Below, one piece after another: positions 45,206-56,289 of a stretch of 61,332 bases of DNA (position 1 is its first letter; each line of letters opens with the position of its first letter). The DNA comes from Fictibacillus nanhaiensis (GTDB lineage: Bacteria; Bacillota; Bacilli; Bacillales; Fictibacillaceae). The position numbers and the translations under genes were made by a program. The notes below the pieces were generated by a model. That model ran no database searches. It was given only the letters and a program-made list of their open reading frames with translations, and was not told the DNA's origin. The stretch covers positions 1-61,332 of the forward strand of contig JAEACG010000010.1 of NCBI GenBank assembly GCA_016401345.1, given 5' to 3'.

Positions 45206-46506
45206 TGTTCCAGACAATCTCCAACATTATGCGTGTGGGTGATCTGAGAAACAAGATATTGTTTACACTTGCTATGCTGGTAGTGTTCCGTCTAGGAACA
45301 TTTATCCCAGTACCAGGCGTAAATCGTGATGTACTGAAATTCAGTACGGGCGACAGTGCTAACATTTTTGGTTTTTTGAATACGTTTGGCGGTGGAGCTT
45401 TACAGAACTTCTCCATTTTCGCTATGGGTATCATGCCGTATATTACAGCATCGATCATCGTGCAGCTTCTGCAGATGGACGTTGTTCCTAAATTTACGGA
45501 GTGGAGTAAGCAAGGTGAAGTTGGGCGTAAGAAATTAGCTCAGTTCACTCGCTATGGAACTATTGTTCTTGGTTTTATCCAGGCAATCGGTATGTCTATC
45601 GGTTTTAACAATCTTTTCCCAGGACTTATTCAAAACCCTAGTATGTCTACGTATCTTTTTATCGCGTTAGTTTTAACTGCAGGTACTGCATTCTTAATGT
45701 GGTTAGGTGAGCAGATTACCCTTAAGGGGATTGGAAACGGAATTTCAGTTCTGATTTTTGCGGGGATTGCCGCAGCTATTCCTACAGCAGTTAACCAGCT
45801 TTTCACAACGCAATTTGAAGGTGGTAACGATCAGTTATTCATGCATATTGTAACGATTGTACTGCTTGCTCTTGCGATTGTACTCATTATTATGGGTGTT
45901 ATCTTTATTCAACAAGGTGTTCGGAAAATCCCGATTCAGTATGCAAAGCGAGTCGTTGGAACAAAGCCTGTTGGCGGCCAGTCAACTCATCTTCCGATTA
46001 AAGTAAACGCAGCAGGTGTTATCCCGGTTATCTTCGCGATTTCCTTGATCATCACGCCAAGAACTGTTGCCGGCTTCTTCGGACAGAATGATGTTACGAC
46101 TTGGATTATCAACACGTTTGACTACACGAAACCAGTCGGAATGATTATATATGCGCTCCTTATTATCGGATTCTCGTATTTCTATACGTTTATCCAAGTA
46201 AATCCGGAGCAAATGGCGGAAAACTTAAAGAAGCAGGGTGGATACATTCCTGGCATTCGTCCAGGAGCTAACACTCAAACTTATATAACAAGAATTCTGT
46301 ATCGATTAACATTTGTTGGATCTCTTTTCCTGGCTGCAGTTGCAGTCCTGCCAGTTGTCTTTACAGCAATTCCAGGTTTGAACCTTCCGCCAGCCATTCA
46401 AATTGGTGGAACAAGCTTGCTGATTGTTGTAGGTGTGGCACTTGACACCATGAAGCAGATTGAGAGTCAGCTGATCAAGCGACACTACAAAGGCTTCATT
46501 AAATAA
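45205..46506 (+). CDS. secY: Preprotein translocase channel SecY
   Basis: 433 aa, ten predicted transmembrane helices. It shows the cytoplasmic loop GEQITLKGIGNGISVLIFAG and the C-terminal QIESQLIKRHYKGFIK. Makes the channel with SecE (18407). The ribosome site (GAGGTGA) lies inside rplO. Confidence 0.97.
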   Translation: MFQTISNIMRVGDLRNKILFTLAMLVVFRLGTFIPVPGVNRDVLKFSTGDSANIFGFLNTFGGGALQNFSIFAMGIMPYITASIIVQLLQMDVVPKFTEWSKQGEVGRKKLAQFTRYGTIVLGFIQAIGMSIGFNNLFPGLIQNPSMSTYLFIALVLTAGTAFLMWLGEQITLKGIGNGISVLIFAGIAAAIPTAVNQLFTTQFEGGNDQLFMHIVTIVLLALAIVLIIMGVIFIQQGVRKIPIQYAKRVVGTKPVGGQSTHLPIKVNAAGVIPVIFAISLIITPRTVAGFFGQNDVTTWIINTFDYTKPVGMIIYALLIIGFSYFYTFIQVNPEQMAENLKKQGGYIPGIRPGANTQTYITRILYRLTFVGSLFLAAVAVLPVVFTAIPGLNLPPAIQIGGTSLLIVVGVALDTMKQIESQLIKRHYKGFIK

Positions 46507-46540
46507 GAGCACGGGAAGATTCATCTTCCCATATGCTCTT
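46505..46540. other. Two-tier hairpin between secY and adk
   Basis: Outer arms AAGAGCA/TGCTCTT, inner arms GGGAAGA (46513-46519) and TCTTCCC (46524-46530) with loop TTCA. No T run follows, so this may mark mRNA processing or protect the upstream message. Confidence 0.6.
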
Positions 46541-46574
46541 GATAAAAGACGATTGTGATTTATGGAGGGATTAG

Positions 46575-47971
<1,397 letters not shown>

Positions 47972-47985
47972 GTGAAGGTGATGAA

Positions 47986-48309
47986 ATGGTAAGCGAATCT
48001 GATTCGGTACCGAACATAGGTCAACTGGTTCGGATACTAAAAGGAAGAGACGCAGATCGGTTAGGTGTGATTGTCGGTATTCTCGATGGACGTTTCGTCC
48101 TCGTAGCAGATGGTGACAAGAGAAAGTTTGATCGAGCCAAGCGTAAGAACCTAAACCACTTAGAGCTGCTGGATTTTACTTCTCCGGAAGTTGTTAAAAG
48201 CATTCTTGAAACAGGTCGTGTAACCAATGGCAAATTGCGTTATGCAGTAGCGAAGTTTTCCGACGAGAAAGTCATTGCTCTGAAGAAGGGAGATCAAGTC
48301 GATGGCTAA
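47986..48309 (+). CDS. ybzG: KOW-domain protein, L14e-like (YbzG type)
   Basis: 107 aa. An N-terminal KOW motif ([20 protein letters not shown], then [14 protein letters not shown]) followed by [18 protein letters not shown] is like eukaryotic/archaeal L14e. It sits between map and infA in Bacillus. A ribosome or RNA role is inferred from domain and place. Overlaps infA by 8 bases. Confidence 0.85.
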   Translation: MVSESDSVPNIGQLVRILKGRDADRLGVIVGILDGRFVLVADGDKRKFDRAKRKNLNHLELLDFTSPEVVKSILETGRVTNGKLRYAVAKFSDEKVIALKKGDQVDG

Positions 48310-48520
48310 AGATGATGTTATTGAGGTCGAAGGTACAGTAATTGAACCTCTTCCGAACGCCATGTTTCGTGTTGAACTAGAAAACGGACACAAAGTTCTA
48401 GCGCACGTTTCTGGAAAGATTCGTATGCACTACATTCGAATTCTTCCAGGGGATAAAGTAACCGTAGAATTGTCTCCGTATGACTTATCACGTGGTCGTA
48501 TAACGTATCGTTTTAAATAA
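48302..48520 (+). CDS. infA: Translation initiation factor IF-1
   Basis: 72 aa OB-fold. It shows [20 protein letters not shown] and [20 protein letters not shown]. Start inside the previous gene with GAAGGGAG as ribosome site. Confidence 0.97.
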   Translation: MAKDDVIEVEGTVIEPLPNAMFRVELENGHKVLAHVSGKIRMHYIRILPGDKVTVELSPYDLSRGRITYRFK

Positions 48521-48552
48521 TCAATGTACTCCGTGACATAAGGAGGTTATAA

Positions 48553-48669
<117 letters not shown>

Positions 48670-48690
48670 TATACAGGAGGTGCAAAAATT

Positions 48691-49056
48691 ATGGCACGTG
48701 TTGCAGGTGTAGATATTCCTCGTGATAAGCGAGTAGTAATCTCTTTAACATACATCTTCGGTATCGGTAAAACAAAAGCACAGCAAATTCTTGCTGGAGC
48801 TGGAGTTTCTGAAGATACACGCGTTCGTGATCTTACTGAAGATGAATTAAATAAAATCCGCGAAGTCATCGATGGACACAAAGTGGAAGGTGACCTTCGT
48901 CGTGAAGTATCACTAAACATCAAGCGTCTAATCGAGATCGGAGCATATCGTGGTGTTCGTCATCGTCGTGGATTACCAGTACGTGGTCAAAACACGAAGA
49001 ACAACTCCCGTACTCGTAAAGGACCTCGTCGTACAGTAGCGAATAAGAAAAAGTAA
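48691..49056 (+). CDS. rpsM: 30S ribosomal protein S13
   Basis: 121 aa. It shows [20 protein letters not shown], the HhH motif [12 protein letters not shown] and the basic tail [19 protein letters not shown]. Contacts P-site tRNA and bridges the subunits. Confidence 0.97.
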   Translation: MARVAGVDIPRDKRVVISLTYIFGIGKTKAQQILAGAGVSEDTRVRDLTEDELNKIREVIDGHKVEGDLRREVSLNIKRLIEIGAYRGVRHRRGLPVRGQNTKNNSRTRKGPRRTVANKKK

Positions 49057-49076
49057 GTAAAGGAGGTAAACTCTAA

Positions 49077-49472
49077 ATGGCAAAAGCACGTAAGACTAAT
49101 ACACGTAAACGTCGTGTCAAAAAGAATGTTGAAGTCGGCGTAGCACATATCCGTTCTACATTCAACAACACGATCATTACGATCACTGACACGCACGGGA
49201 ACGCAATCTCTTGGGCGACTGCTGGTCACCTAGGATTTAAAGGTTCTCGTAAGTCTACTCCGTTCGCAGCACAAATGGCAGCTGAAACAGCTGGTAAAAC
49301 TGCAATGGAACATGGTATGAAAACGTTGGAAGTATCCGTTAAAGGACCTGGTGCTGGACGTGAAGCAGCAATCCGTGCCCTTCAAGCGGTAGGCTTAGAA
49401 GTAACAGCTATTCGTGACGTTACTCCTGTACCTCACAACGGTTGCCGCCCGCCAAAACGCCGTCGCGTGTAA
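49077..49472 (+). CDS. rpsK: 30S ribosomal protein S11
   Basis: 131 aa. It shows [19 protein letters not shown] and ends [18 protein letters not shown]. As in other Bacillus, rpsD (S4) is not in the alpha cluster. Confidence 0.97.
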   Translation: MAKARKTNTRKRRVKKNVEVGVAHIRSTFNNTIITITDTHGNAISWATAGHLGFKGSRKSTPFAAQMAAETAGKTAMEHGMKTLEVSVKGPGAGREAAIRALQAVGLEVTAIRDVTPVPHNGCRPPKRRRV

Positions 49473-49563
49473 CAATATACACGGTATATATTTCTATAAC
49501 TTGTCTATAATGGTTATAGTGAAAGTTTTGGTAAATGATAAGTCGGAATGCCTATGGGGAATT

Positions 49564-49585
49564 TCGGCTGGAAACCTCCAGCCGA
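49564..49585 (+). promoter_or_regulatory. Perfect 9-bp hairpin in the rpoA leader
   Basis: TCGGCTGGA (49564-49572), loop AACC, TCCAGCCGA (49577-49585). It ends 15 bases before the rpoA ribosome site (GAAGGAGGG). No T run, so not a standard terminator. The upstream CTTGTCTATAATGG may hold a weak promoter. Confidence 0.6.
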
Positions 49586-49615
49586 GATTCGACGTTTGAA
49601 GGAGGGTTCAGTTGA

Positions 49616-50560
49616 ATGATCGAAATCGAAAAGCCAAGAATTGAGACGGTTGAAATCAGCGACGATGCCACATACGGAAAGTTTGTTGTTGAACCACTTG
49701 AACGTGGATACGGGACTACACTAGGCAACTCCTTGCGTCGTATCTTGTTGTCCTCACTACCTGGTGCAGCAGTTACATCTATTCAGATCAATGGCGTATT
49801 GCATGAGTTCTCTACAGTTGAAGGTGTAGTTGAAGATGTTACAACCATCATCTTAAACTTAAAGAAACTTGCAATGAAGATTTACTCTGATGAAGAGAAG
49901 ACACTTGAAATCGATGTACAAGGTGACGGTGTTGTAACAGCTGGCGACATTACTCATGACAGCGATGTTGAAGTCCTTAATCCGGATCTTCATATCGCAA
50001 CACTAGCAAAAGGAGCTCATTTCCAAATGAAGCTTCATGCTAAACGTGGTCGTGGTTATGTACAGGCAGAAGGCAATAAACGCGAAGACCTGCCGATCGG
50101 GGTAATTCCTGTTGATTCAATTTACACGCCAATTTCGCGTGTGAACTATCAAGTGGAAAACACTCGTGTAGGACAAGTAACAAACTATGATAAGCTAACG
50201 CTTGATGTATGGACAGATGGGAGCATTCGTCCAGAGGAAGCAGTTTCTCTTGGTGCGAAGATCATTAGCGAACATTTAAACATTTTTGTTGGCTTAACAG
50301 ATCAAGCTCAGAACGCTGAGATTATGGTAGAAAAAGAAGAAGACCAAAAAGAAAAAGTACTTGAGATGACGATCGAAGAACTTGATCTTTCTGTTCGTTC
50401 TTATAACTGCCTAAAGCGTGCTGGCATTAATACAGTTCAAGAACTTGCGAATAAGTCTGAAGAAGACATGATGAAAGTACGCAACCTTGGAAAGAAATCT
50501 CTTGAAGAAGTTCAAGAGAAACTTGAAGAGCTAGGTCTTTCATTACGCGCTGACGATTAA
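49616..50560 (+). CDS. rpoA: RNA polymerase subunit alpha
   Basis: 314 aa. N-terminal assembly domain ([20 protein letters not shown] then [10 protein letters not shown]), linker, and C-terminal domain for UP elements and activators ([39 protein letters not shown]). Confidence 0.97.
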   Translation: MIEIEKPRIETVEISDDATYGKFVVEPLERGYGTTLGNSLRRILLSSLPGAAVTSIQINGVLHEFSTVEGVVEDVTTIILNLKKLAMKIYSDEEKTLEIDVQGDGVVTAGDITHDSDVEVLNPDLHIATLAKGAHFQMKLHAKRGRGYVQAEGNKREDLPIGVIPVDSIYTPISRVNYQVENTRVGQVTNYDKLTLDVWTDGSIRPEEAVSLGAKIISEHLNIFVGLTDQAQNAEIMVEKEEDQKEKVLEMTIEELDLSVRSYNCLKRAGINTVQELANKSEEDMMKVRNLGKKSLEEVQEKLEELGLSLRADD

Positions 50561-50618
50561 TTCGTAATACGCGCTTTTTCAAGACGAGAGAGAAACGCGC
50601 AGAGGAGGGAATACAAGC

Positions 50619-50981
50619 ATGGGATACCAAAAGTTAGGTCGTGTATCTGCGGTTCGTAAAGCAATGCTTCGTGATTTAGCTACTGATTTAATCATCAACG
50701 AGCGTATTGAAACTACAGAAGCACGTGCAAAAGAAGTTCGTAAATTTGCTGAGAAAATGATTACGCTTGGTAAGCGTGGAGACCTTCATGCTCGCCGTCA
50801 AGCTGCATCGTTCCTTCGTAACGAAGTAGCAGACGCTGAGTCTGGACAAAGATCTCTACAAAAGCTTTTCAGTGATCTTGCACCTCGCTATGCAGAGCGT
50901 AACGGTGGTTACACTCGCATCGCAAAAATCGGCCCTCGCCGTGGTGATGGTGCACCAATGGTTATCATTGAATTAGTTTAA
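50619..50981 (+). CDS. rplQ: 50S ribosomal protein L17
   Basis: 120 aa. It shows [40 protein letters not shown] and [14 protein letters not shown]. Last gene of the ribosomal superoperon. Confidence 0.97.
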   Translation: MGYQKLGRVSAVRKAMLRDLATDLIINERIETTEARAKEVRKFAEKMITLGKRGDLHARRQAASFLRNEVADAESGQRSLQKLFSDLAPRYAERNGGYTRIAKIGPRRGDGAPMVIIELV

Positions 50982-50993
50982 TAAAACGTATGA

Positions 50994-51040
50994 AAGGGCG
51001 GGATCAAGTCTTCAATGACAATCTTGCCCTTTTTTATTTT
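50994..51040 (+). terminator. Terminator of the ribosomal superoperon
   Basis: AAGGGCGGGATCAAGTC pairs imperfectly with GACAATCTTGCCCTT (51017-51031), followed by TTTTTATTTT. Confidence 0.85.
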
Positions 51041-51176
51041 ATCCTGAACCTATAAGTTGTATCAGGAATTCGTGAGTGGATAGGGAATTTGACCTCACTA
51101 AAAGTAACAAAGCTTTAAATTTAGAATTGAGCAGAGAGCAGCTTAGAATGAGCAGCAGTTAAGAGGAGGATGTCAC

Positions 51177-52007
51177 ATGGAAAACATCATTACCGTTAAA
51201 GATGTGACCTTTTATTATCCGGGAGAAGAGACACCTACGCTTAAAGGTGTAACGTTAGATGTACACAAAGGGGAATGGCTATCGATCGTGGGCCATAACG
51301 GCTCTGGGAAGTCCACGTTGGCAAAAATGCTCAACGGGCTGTTGTTGCCTAATGAGGGGGCTGTATATGTCTCACAGTACACGACAGGCCTTCCAGACGA
51401 CATCTGGGAAATAAGAAGACTTGTCGGGATGGTCTTTCAAAATCCAGATAACCAGTTTGTGGGAACGAGCGTACAAGATGACATCGCGTTTGGCCTGGAG
51501 AATTTCGGTGTTCCGCGAGACGAGATGGTAAAGCGTATCAATGAAAGTATAGAGAGAGTGGGAATGGAAGCTTTCTTAAACCAGGAACCTCATCAATTAT
51601 CCGGTGGGCAGAAGCAACGAGTGGCAATAGCCGGTATATTGGCACAGAAACCTTCTGTTATCGTTTTGGATGAGGCGACATCGATGCTCGATCCAATCGG
51701 TCGAATTGAAGTGATCGAGACTGTGCGCGAACTGAATGAAAAAGAGGGCATCACTGTCATTTCTATCACTCATGATTTAGAGGAAGCGCTAAGTGCAGAC
51801 AGAGTTGTCGTCATGAAAATGGGAGAGAAGGCAGCTGAAGGCGTACCTGAAGACATTTTTCAGCAGCGTGAACTTTTGAAATCGGCCGGTCTGGATTTAC
51901 CGTTTTCACTAAAGTTAAGTGAGGCTCTTCGCCAACAAGGTGTGGAGCTTGATAAAAGCTATTTAACGCAGGAAGAGCTGGTGAATGCATTATGGAAATT
52001 AGCATAA
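51177..52007 (+). CDS. ecfA1: ECF transporter ATPase EcfA1
   Basis: 276 aa ABC ATPase of the energizing module for vitamin and metal uptake. Walker A GHNGSGKST, Q-loop VFQNPDNQF, signature LSGGQKQRVAIAG, Walker B VIVLDEATSMLDP. AGAGGAGG precedes it. Its end overlaps ecfA2 by 16 bases. No S component is encoded nearby, so this is a group II (shared) module. Confidence 0.96.
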   Translation: MENIITVKDVTFYYPGEETPTLKGVTLDVHKGEWLSIVGHNGSGKSTLAKMLNGLLLPNEGAVYVSQYTTGLPDDIWEIRRLVGMVFQNPDNQFVGTSVQDDIAFGLENFGVPRDEMVKRINESIERVGMEAFLNQEPHQLSGGQKQRVAIAGILAQKPSVIVLDEATSMLDPIGRIEVIETVRELNEKEGITVISITHDLEEALSADRVVVMKMGEKAAEGVPEDIFQQRELLKSAGLDLPFSLKLSEALRQQGVELDKSYLTQEELVNALWKLA

Positions 52008-52858
52008 ACCGTCTAGAGCATAGATACATGGAGGGAACTCCGTTCGAGAGGCGTGCCCTGCACGATATTAACCTCGACATCGCGGATGGTACTTTCCTTG
52101 CTTTGATCGGACACACTGGCTCTGGAAAGTCTACACTTATTCAACATCTTAACGGGCTATTAAAGCCTTCAGCAGGCTCAATAAAGATGGGCAGTACTGA
52201 ACTTAAGGCTGGCGGTAAGAAACAAGATTTAAAATCACTTCGAAAAAAAGCCGGCATTGTTTTTCAGTATCCTGAGCATCAGCTTTTTGAAGAAACGGTT
52301 GAAAAAGATATCATGTTTGGTCCACGGAATTTTGGTGTGTCTGAGGAAACAGCTCGACTCACAGCTGCTAAAGTGATCGAGATGGTTGGGCTTCCCGAGA
52401 GTGTTCTGCAGAAGTCTCCCTTTGACTTAAGCGGTGGCCAGATGCGTCGTGTGGCGATTGCAGGTGTCCTTGCCATGAATCCCGAAGTGCTGATCTTGGA
52501 CGAGCCTACAGCAGGACTTGATCCAGCTGGGCGTGTTGAGATTATGGAGCTGTTCTATTCCCTGCATGAGAGAAATAATCTCACTACGATACTTGTTACT
52601 CACAGTATGGAAGACGCTTCGAGATACGCAGATGAGATTGCTGTGATGCATAAAGGTGAACTGTATCTACATGGTAAGCCGACTGACATCTTTAGTGAGC
52701 GAGAAGCTCTCCAAAAAGCCGGATTAGATGTGCCAGAGACCGTTCAATTTTTACAAAAGTGGAATGAGAAGTCTGGTTTGAATCTGGCATTATCGAAGTT
52801 TACAGTGGACGAGCTGGCTAAACAAGTTAGTCAGAGTCTGAAGAAGAGGGGGAACTAA
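51992..52858 (+). CDS. ecfA2: ECF transporter ATPase EcfA2
   Basis: 288 aa partner ATPase. Walker [11 protein letters not shown]-loop [14 protein letters not shown], signature [13 protein letters not shown], Walker [14 protein letters not shown]. Forms the heterodimer with EcfA1 below EcfT. Confidence 0.96.
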   Translation: MEISINRLEHRYMEGTPFERRALHDINLDIADGTFLALIGHTGSGKSTLIQHLNGLLKPSAGSIKMGSTELKAGGKKQDLKSLRKKAGIVFQYPEHQLFEETVEKDIMFGPRNFGVSEETARLTAAKVIEMVGLPESVLQKSPFDLSGGQMRRVAIAGVLAMNPEVLILDEPTAGLDPAGRVEIMELFYSLHERNNLTTILVTHSMEDASRYADEIAVMHKGELYLHGKPTDIFSEREALQKAGLDVPETVQFLQKWNEKSGLNLALSKFTVDELAKQVSQSLKKRGN

Positions 52859-52859
52859 T

Positions 52860-53657
52860 ATGCTGCAGAATGTTATTATCGGGCAGTATTACCCAGCTTC
52901 CTCTCCACTTCATCGAATGGATTCCCGCTCGAAGCTCATTGCTGCCTTCTTTTATTTGTTTATCGTCTTTTTGGCGAACAACTGGCTTACTTATGGACTA
53001 CTAATCGCTTTTACGTTTGTAACGATCAGTTTGTCAAAAGTTCCACTTCGTTTTTTATATAAAGGATTAAAGCCGATTCTTTTACTCGTCGTGTTTACGA
53101 TGCTTTTGCATATCTTCTTAACAAAAGAAGGCGACCTGCTTTATAAAGCGGGCTTTCTTGAAATTTACGAAGGCGGAGTGATTCAAGGGATTTTCATTGC
53201 CCTAAGGCTTTTATTACTTGTTATGATGACGTCGCTCTTAACCTTAACAACAACACCGATCGATATTACAGATGGTTTGGAACACTTGTTAGGACCTTTG
53301 AAAAAGTGGAAACTTCCTGTTCATGAGTTCGCATTGATGATGTCGATCTCACTCAGGTTTATTCCAACACTCTTACAAGAGACGGAAAAAATCATGAAAG
53401 CGCAGATGGCACGTGGTGCTGATTTCACGAGCGGACCGATCAAAGAACGAGCAAAGGCTTTTGTACCGCTGTTAGTTCCGTTATTCGTCTCTTCGTTTAA
53501 GCGGGCTGAAGAACTCGCTCTTGCGATGGAGGCGAGAGGTTATCGTGGTGGTGAAGGCAGAACGCGACTTCGAGCGCTAGAGTGGCATCAACGTGATACG
53601 TTTGCACTGCTTTTATTAGCATTGCTGACTCTTGCGCTATTCTTATTACGCAATTAA
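52860..53657 (+). CDS. ecfT: ECF transporter transmembrane subunit EcfT
   Basis: 265 aa with four to six hydrophobic helices and the coupling motifs around [10 protein letters not shown] and [10 protein letters not shown] (the Ala-Arg-Gly helices that dock on the ATPases). Starts one base after ecfA2, with AGAAGAGGGGG as ribosome site. Confidence 0.95.
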   Translation: MLQNVIIGQYYPASSPLHRMDSRSKLIAAFFYLFIVFLANNWLTYGLLIAFTFVTISLSKVPLRFLYKGLKPILLLVVFTMLLHIFLTKEGDLLYKAGFLEIYEGGVIQGIFIALRLLLLVMMTSLLTLTTTPIDITDGLEHLLGPLKKWKLPVHEFALMMSISLRFIPTLLQETEKIMKAQMARGADFTSGPIKERAKAFVPLLVPLFVSSFKRAEELALAMEARGYRGGEGRTRLRALEWHQRDTFALLLLALLTLALFLLRN

Positions 53658-53670
53658 AAGGAGATTGAAC

Positions 53671-54423
53671 ATGGCTCGTATGAAAGTAACCGTAGCCTAT
53701 GATGGTACTGGGTTTGCCGGATACCAAATACAGCCTAGCGGCAGAACGGTGCAAGGAACGATTCAGGCCGTCCTGCAAAAGATGCACAAAGGGGAACCTG
53801 TAGGAATCTATGCCTCAGGACGCACGGATGCGGGTGTTCATGCCATCGGTCAAGTGTTTCATTTTGATACACCCATGGAGATTCCTTCTGAAGCTTGGGG
53901 GAAGGCATTGAATGCGATGCTTCCGAATGATATTCTAATAAAAGACGTAGAGATGGTCAGTGATTCTTTTCATTCTCGTTTCTCTGCAACAGGTAAAGAG
54001 TATCACTATAAAATTTTAAGAAGTAAGCAACCAGATGTTTTTCAAAGAAATCATATGTTTCATTTTCCCTACTCCTTAAACGTAGAGGATATGAAGCAAG
54101 CTGCATCGTTATTTTTAGGTACACATGACTTTACCTCATTTTCATCAGCAAAGTCGGAAGTGGAAGATAAAATTCGTACGATCTTTGCTTTAGATGTTGA
54201 GGAAGAAGGCAACGTCCTAACGCTGAAGGTAAGAGGCAGTGGTTTTTTATATAACATGGTTCGCATTCTTGTTGGTACACTTTTAGAAGTTGGTCAAGGA
54301 AAGCGAAAAACTGAGGAGATCTCAGCGATTATTAAAAGCAAAGACCGTGCGCTCGCTGGAAAAACAGCTCCGGCAAACGGACTCTATCTCTTTCATGTAG
54401 AATATGAAGATAAAACGGAATAA
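53671..54423 (+). CDS. truA: tRNA pseudouridine synthase A
   Basis: 250 aa. Modifies tRNA positions 38-40. The catalytic Asp is D53 in ASGRTDAGVHA; GSGFLYNMVRILVGTLLEVG is the C-terminal signature. ATG 53671 behind AAAGGAGA is right; the longer frame from 53632 overlaps ecfT. Confidence 0.95.
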   Translation: MARMKVTVAYDGTGFAGYQIQPSGRTVQGTIQAVLQKMHKGEPVGIYASGRTDAGVHAIGQVFHFDTPMEIPSEAWGKALNAMLPNDILIKDVEMVSDSFHSRFSATGKEYHYKILRSKQPDVFQRNHMFHFPYSLNVEDMKQAASLFLGTHDFTSFSSAKSEVEDKIRTIFALDVEEEGNVLTLKVRGSGFLYNMVRILVGTLLEVGQGKRKTEEISAIIKSKDRALAGKTAPANGLYLFHVEYEDKTE

Positions 54424-54437
54424 TATTTAGGATACGC

Positions 54438-54466
54438 TTGACATCGTTGTTTATATATTATAAGAT
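54438..54466 (+). promoter_or_regulatory. Promoter of rplM-rpsI
   Basis: Perfect TTGACA (54438-54443), 17 bp, TAAGAT (54461-54466). Confidence 0.75.
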
Positions 54467-54469
54467 ATT

Positions 54470-54560
54470 ATTTGGTATTTCTACAGATATCGTCCACATG
54501 CCCCGTGTAGATATCTCGGGAAATGTTCACATGAATATAATGAAATTTGATTGAAGATAC
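54470..54560 (+). promoter_or_regulatory. L13 leader RNA (probable)
   Basis: The leader before rplM shows paired arms AGATATC (54485-54491) and GATATCT (54510-54516) around CACATGCCCCGTG, in the place of the known Firmicutes L13 leader. The match is by position and general form; I could not run a covariance model. Confidence 0.6.
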
Positions 54561-54574
54561 AGGAGGGAAAACAC

Positions 54575-55012
54575 ATGCGTACGACTTTCATGGCGAAAGC
54601 TTCTGAAGTAGAACGTAAATGGTTTGTGATCGACGCTGAAGGCAAAACACTTGGACGTCTATCCAGTGAAGTTGCATCTATCCTTCGCGGTAAGCATAAG
54701 CCTATTTATACACCACACGTTGACACTGGTGATCACGTAATCATCATCAACGCTGAGAAGATTGAATTAACAGGTAAGAAATTAACAGACAAAATTTACT
54801 ACCGCCACACTGGTCACCCAGGTGGACTGCGTACGAGAACTGCATTAGAAATGCGTACAACTCGTCCAGTTCAAATGCTTGAGCTAGCAATCAAAGGTAT
54901 GCTTCCAAAGAACAGCCTTGGTCGCCAAATGTTCAAAAAGCTTCACGTTTACGCTGGAGCTGAGCACAACAACCAAGCACAAAAACCTGAAAACTACGAG
55001 TTACGCGGATAA
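54575..55012 (+). CDS. rplM: 50S ribosomal protein L13
   Basis: 145 aa. It shows [40 protein letters not shown] and [23 protein letters not shown] 54575 behind CAGGAGGGA; a longer frame from 54551 overlaps the leader. Confidence 0.97.
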   Translation: MRTTFMAKASEVERKWFVIDAEGKTLGRLSSEVASILRGKHKPIYTPHVDTGDHVIIINAEKIELTGKKLTDKIYYRHTGHPGGLRTRTALEMRTTRPVQMLELAIKGMLPKNSLGRQMFKKLHVYAGAEHNNQAQKPENYELRG

Positions 55013-55028
55013 AAAGGAGGGTATTTAC

Positions 55029-55421
55029 GTGGCACAAGTACAATATTATGGCACTGGACGTCGTAAGCACTCCGTAGCGCGTGTACGATTAGTTCCTGGT
55101 GAAGGCCGTATCGTAATCAACGGACGTGACATTGACGAATTTTTCGGATTAGAAACATTAAAGCTTATCGTTAAGCAACCACTTAACACAACTGAAACAA
55201 CTGACAAGTATGACGTATTAGTTACTGTTCATGGCGGTGGATACACTGGACAAGCAGGAGCTATCCGTCACGGTATCTCTCGTGCGCTTCTTGAAGCAGA
55301 TCCTGAGTACCGCGGTTCTCTTAAAGCAGCTGGATTCCTTACTCGTGACGCTCGTATGAAAGAGCGTAAGAAGTACGGACTTAAAGGCGCTCGTCGTGCA
55401 CCTCAGTTCTCAAAACGTTAA
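55029..55421 (+). CDS. rpsI: 30S ribosomal protein S9
   Basis: 130 aa, GTG start behind AAAAGGAGGG. It shows [20 protein letters not shown] and the C-terminal tail RRAPQFSKR that touches P-site tRNA. Cotranscribed with rplM. Confidence 0.97.
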   Translation: MAQVQYYGTGRRKHSVARVRLVPGEGRIVINGRDIDEFFGLETLKLIVKQPLNTTETTDKYDVLVTVHGGGYTGQAGAIRHGISRALLEADPEYRGSLKAAGFLTRDARMKERKKYGLKGARRAPQFSKR

Positions 55422-55438
55422 TTTCTATTACGTTTTTC

Positions 55439-55477
55439 AAAACCCTGTTCTCTTTTTTAGAGAGCGGGGTTTTTTTA
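55439..55477 (+). terminator. Terminator after rpsI
   Basis: AACCCTGTTCTCT, loop TTTTT, AGAGAGCGGGGTT, then TTTTTT; arms pair with G-U wobbles. Confidence 0.9.
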
Positions 55478-55484
55478 TTTGTGA

Positions 55485-55640
55485 ATTGCGTCTAGTTCGA
55501 GAAGATTGAGTCTAATTCCGAACCATTAAGCCTTTAATCGTGAAAAATTAAGTCTTAATCCAAATAATTAAGTCTAATTTAAAATAATTAAGTCAAAAAC
55601 GAAAAATTAAGTCAAAAACGAAAAAATTAAGTCTAACGCA
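55485..55640. repeat. Phased array 4: ATTAAGTC core every ~20 bp (8 units)
   Basis: Cores begin at 55485 (ATTGCGTC), 55505 (ATTGAGTC), 55525 (ATTAAGCC), 55547, 55567, 55587, 55606 and 55626 (all ATTAAGTC). Spacings are 20, 20, 22, 20, 20, 19 and 20 bp. Cores decay toward the rpsI side. Between them the DNA is mostly A-rich. The core is the reverse complement of that of array 1. It lies after the rpsI terminator. Confidence 0.9.
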
Positions 55641-55776
55641 GATCTTATCGTGCCCTGCCTTTTTCCCCTCCATAATGCCATAAAGAGTTATTCCCATCTT
55701 TTATGAAGTGTCGTGAAGCCATCTCTGGAGAAAATATAGATATGGAAAACACAACATGATGAAAGGGGAGGTATTA

Positions 55777-56217
55777 ATGGCAATCGTATTAAACAACTTT
55801 AAAGAAAAGCAACGCTTCAAAAAAGAAACGTTCGAGCGAAAAGTACTTCGGGACTTATCTCTTGCTACCATAAAAAAAGAATTTCAGCGTTTGTTTCAAC
55901 CATTTTTTCAATACTCGCTTCTTTATCAAAATGACATTGAAGATGCGTGCATCGATATGGCGATCGATTCTTATCTCTTAGGTGCAGGCTACAGCCGATT
56001 TGCGTATCATGGAGAAACATTAGAAAAGATTAAGGAAAGAGCATATGCAAAACAACAGGCAATCGCAGATGGCCTTTTTGAATATTGGCAGTTCTGGTGC
56101 TGGGGAACAGAAATGATGATGGAATCCCTTCATCTTTGCTGTGAGGCATTCGTTCATATTTGGTGGATGGAAGGCTACAAAAACGGTGAAAAACGCTACC
56201 GAATGAAGTTGCAATAA
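55777..56217 (+). CDS. ybaK: YbaK family protein (DUF2521)
   Basis: 146 aa, no signal or membrane segment. It resembles B. subtilis YbaK in its layout, with an N-terminal charged stretch, the EDACIDMAIDSYLLGAGYSR region and the C-terminal WWMEGYKNGEKRYRMK. Function unknown. ATG 55777 behind AAAGGGGAGG fits better than 55756. It precedes cwlD as in B. subtilis. Confidence 0.85.
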   Translation: MAIVLNNFKEKQRFKKETFERKVLRDLSLATIKKEFQRLFQPFFQYSLLYQNDIEDACIDMAIDSYLLGAGYSRFAYHGETLEKIKERAYAKQQAIADGLFEYWQFWCWGTEMMMESLHLCCEAFVHIWWMEGYKNGEKRYRMKLQ

Positions 56218-56231
56218 TCGCTAAACAGTTA

Positions 56232-56257
56232 TAAATTTCTTCTTGTCCCATATACAT
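56232..56257 (+). promoter_or_regulatory. Possible sporulation sigma promoter of cwlD
   Basis: ATAAA (56231-56235) lies about 13 bp before CATATACAT (56249-56257), loosely like sigma-E -35/-10 boxes. Relatives express cwlD from sigma-E and sigma-G promoters, but this reading is only suggestive. Confidence 0.3.
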
Positions 56258-56289
56258 AGTGATATATGGCTTGTATAGGGGGACAAAAC

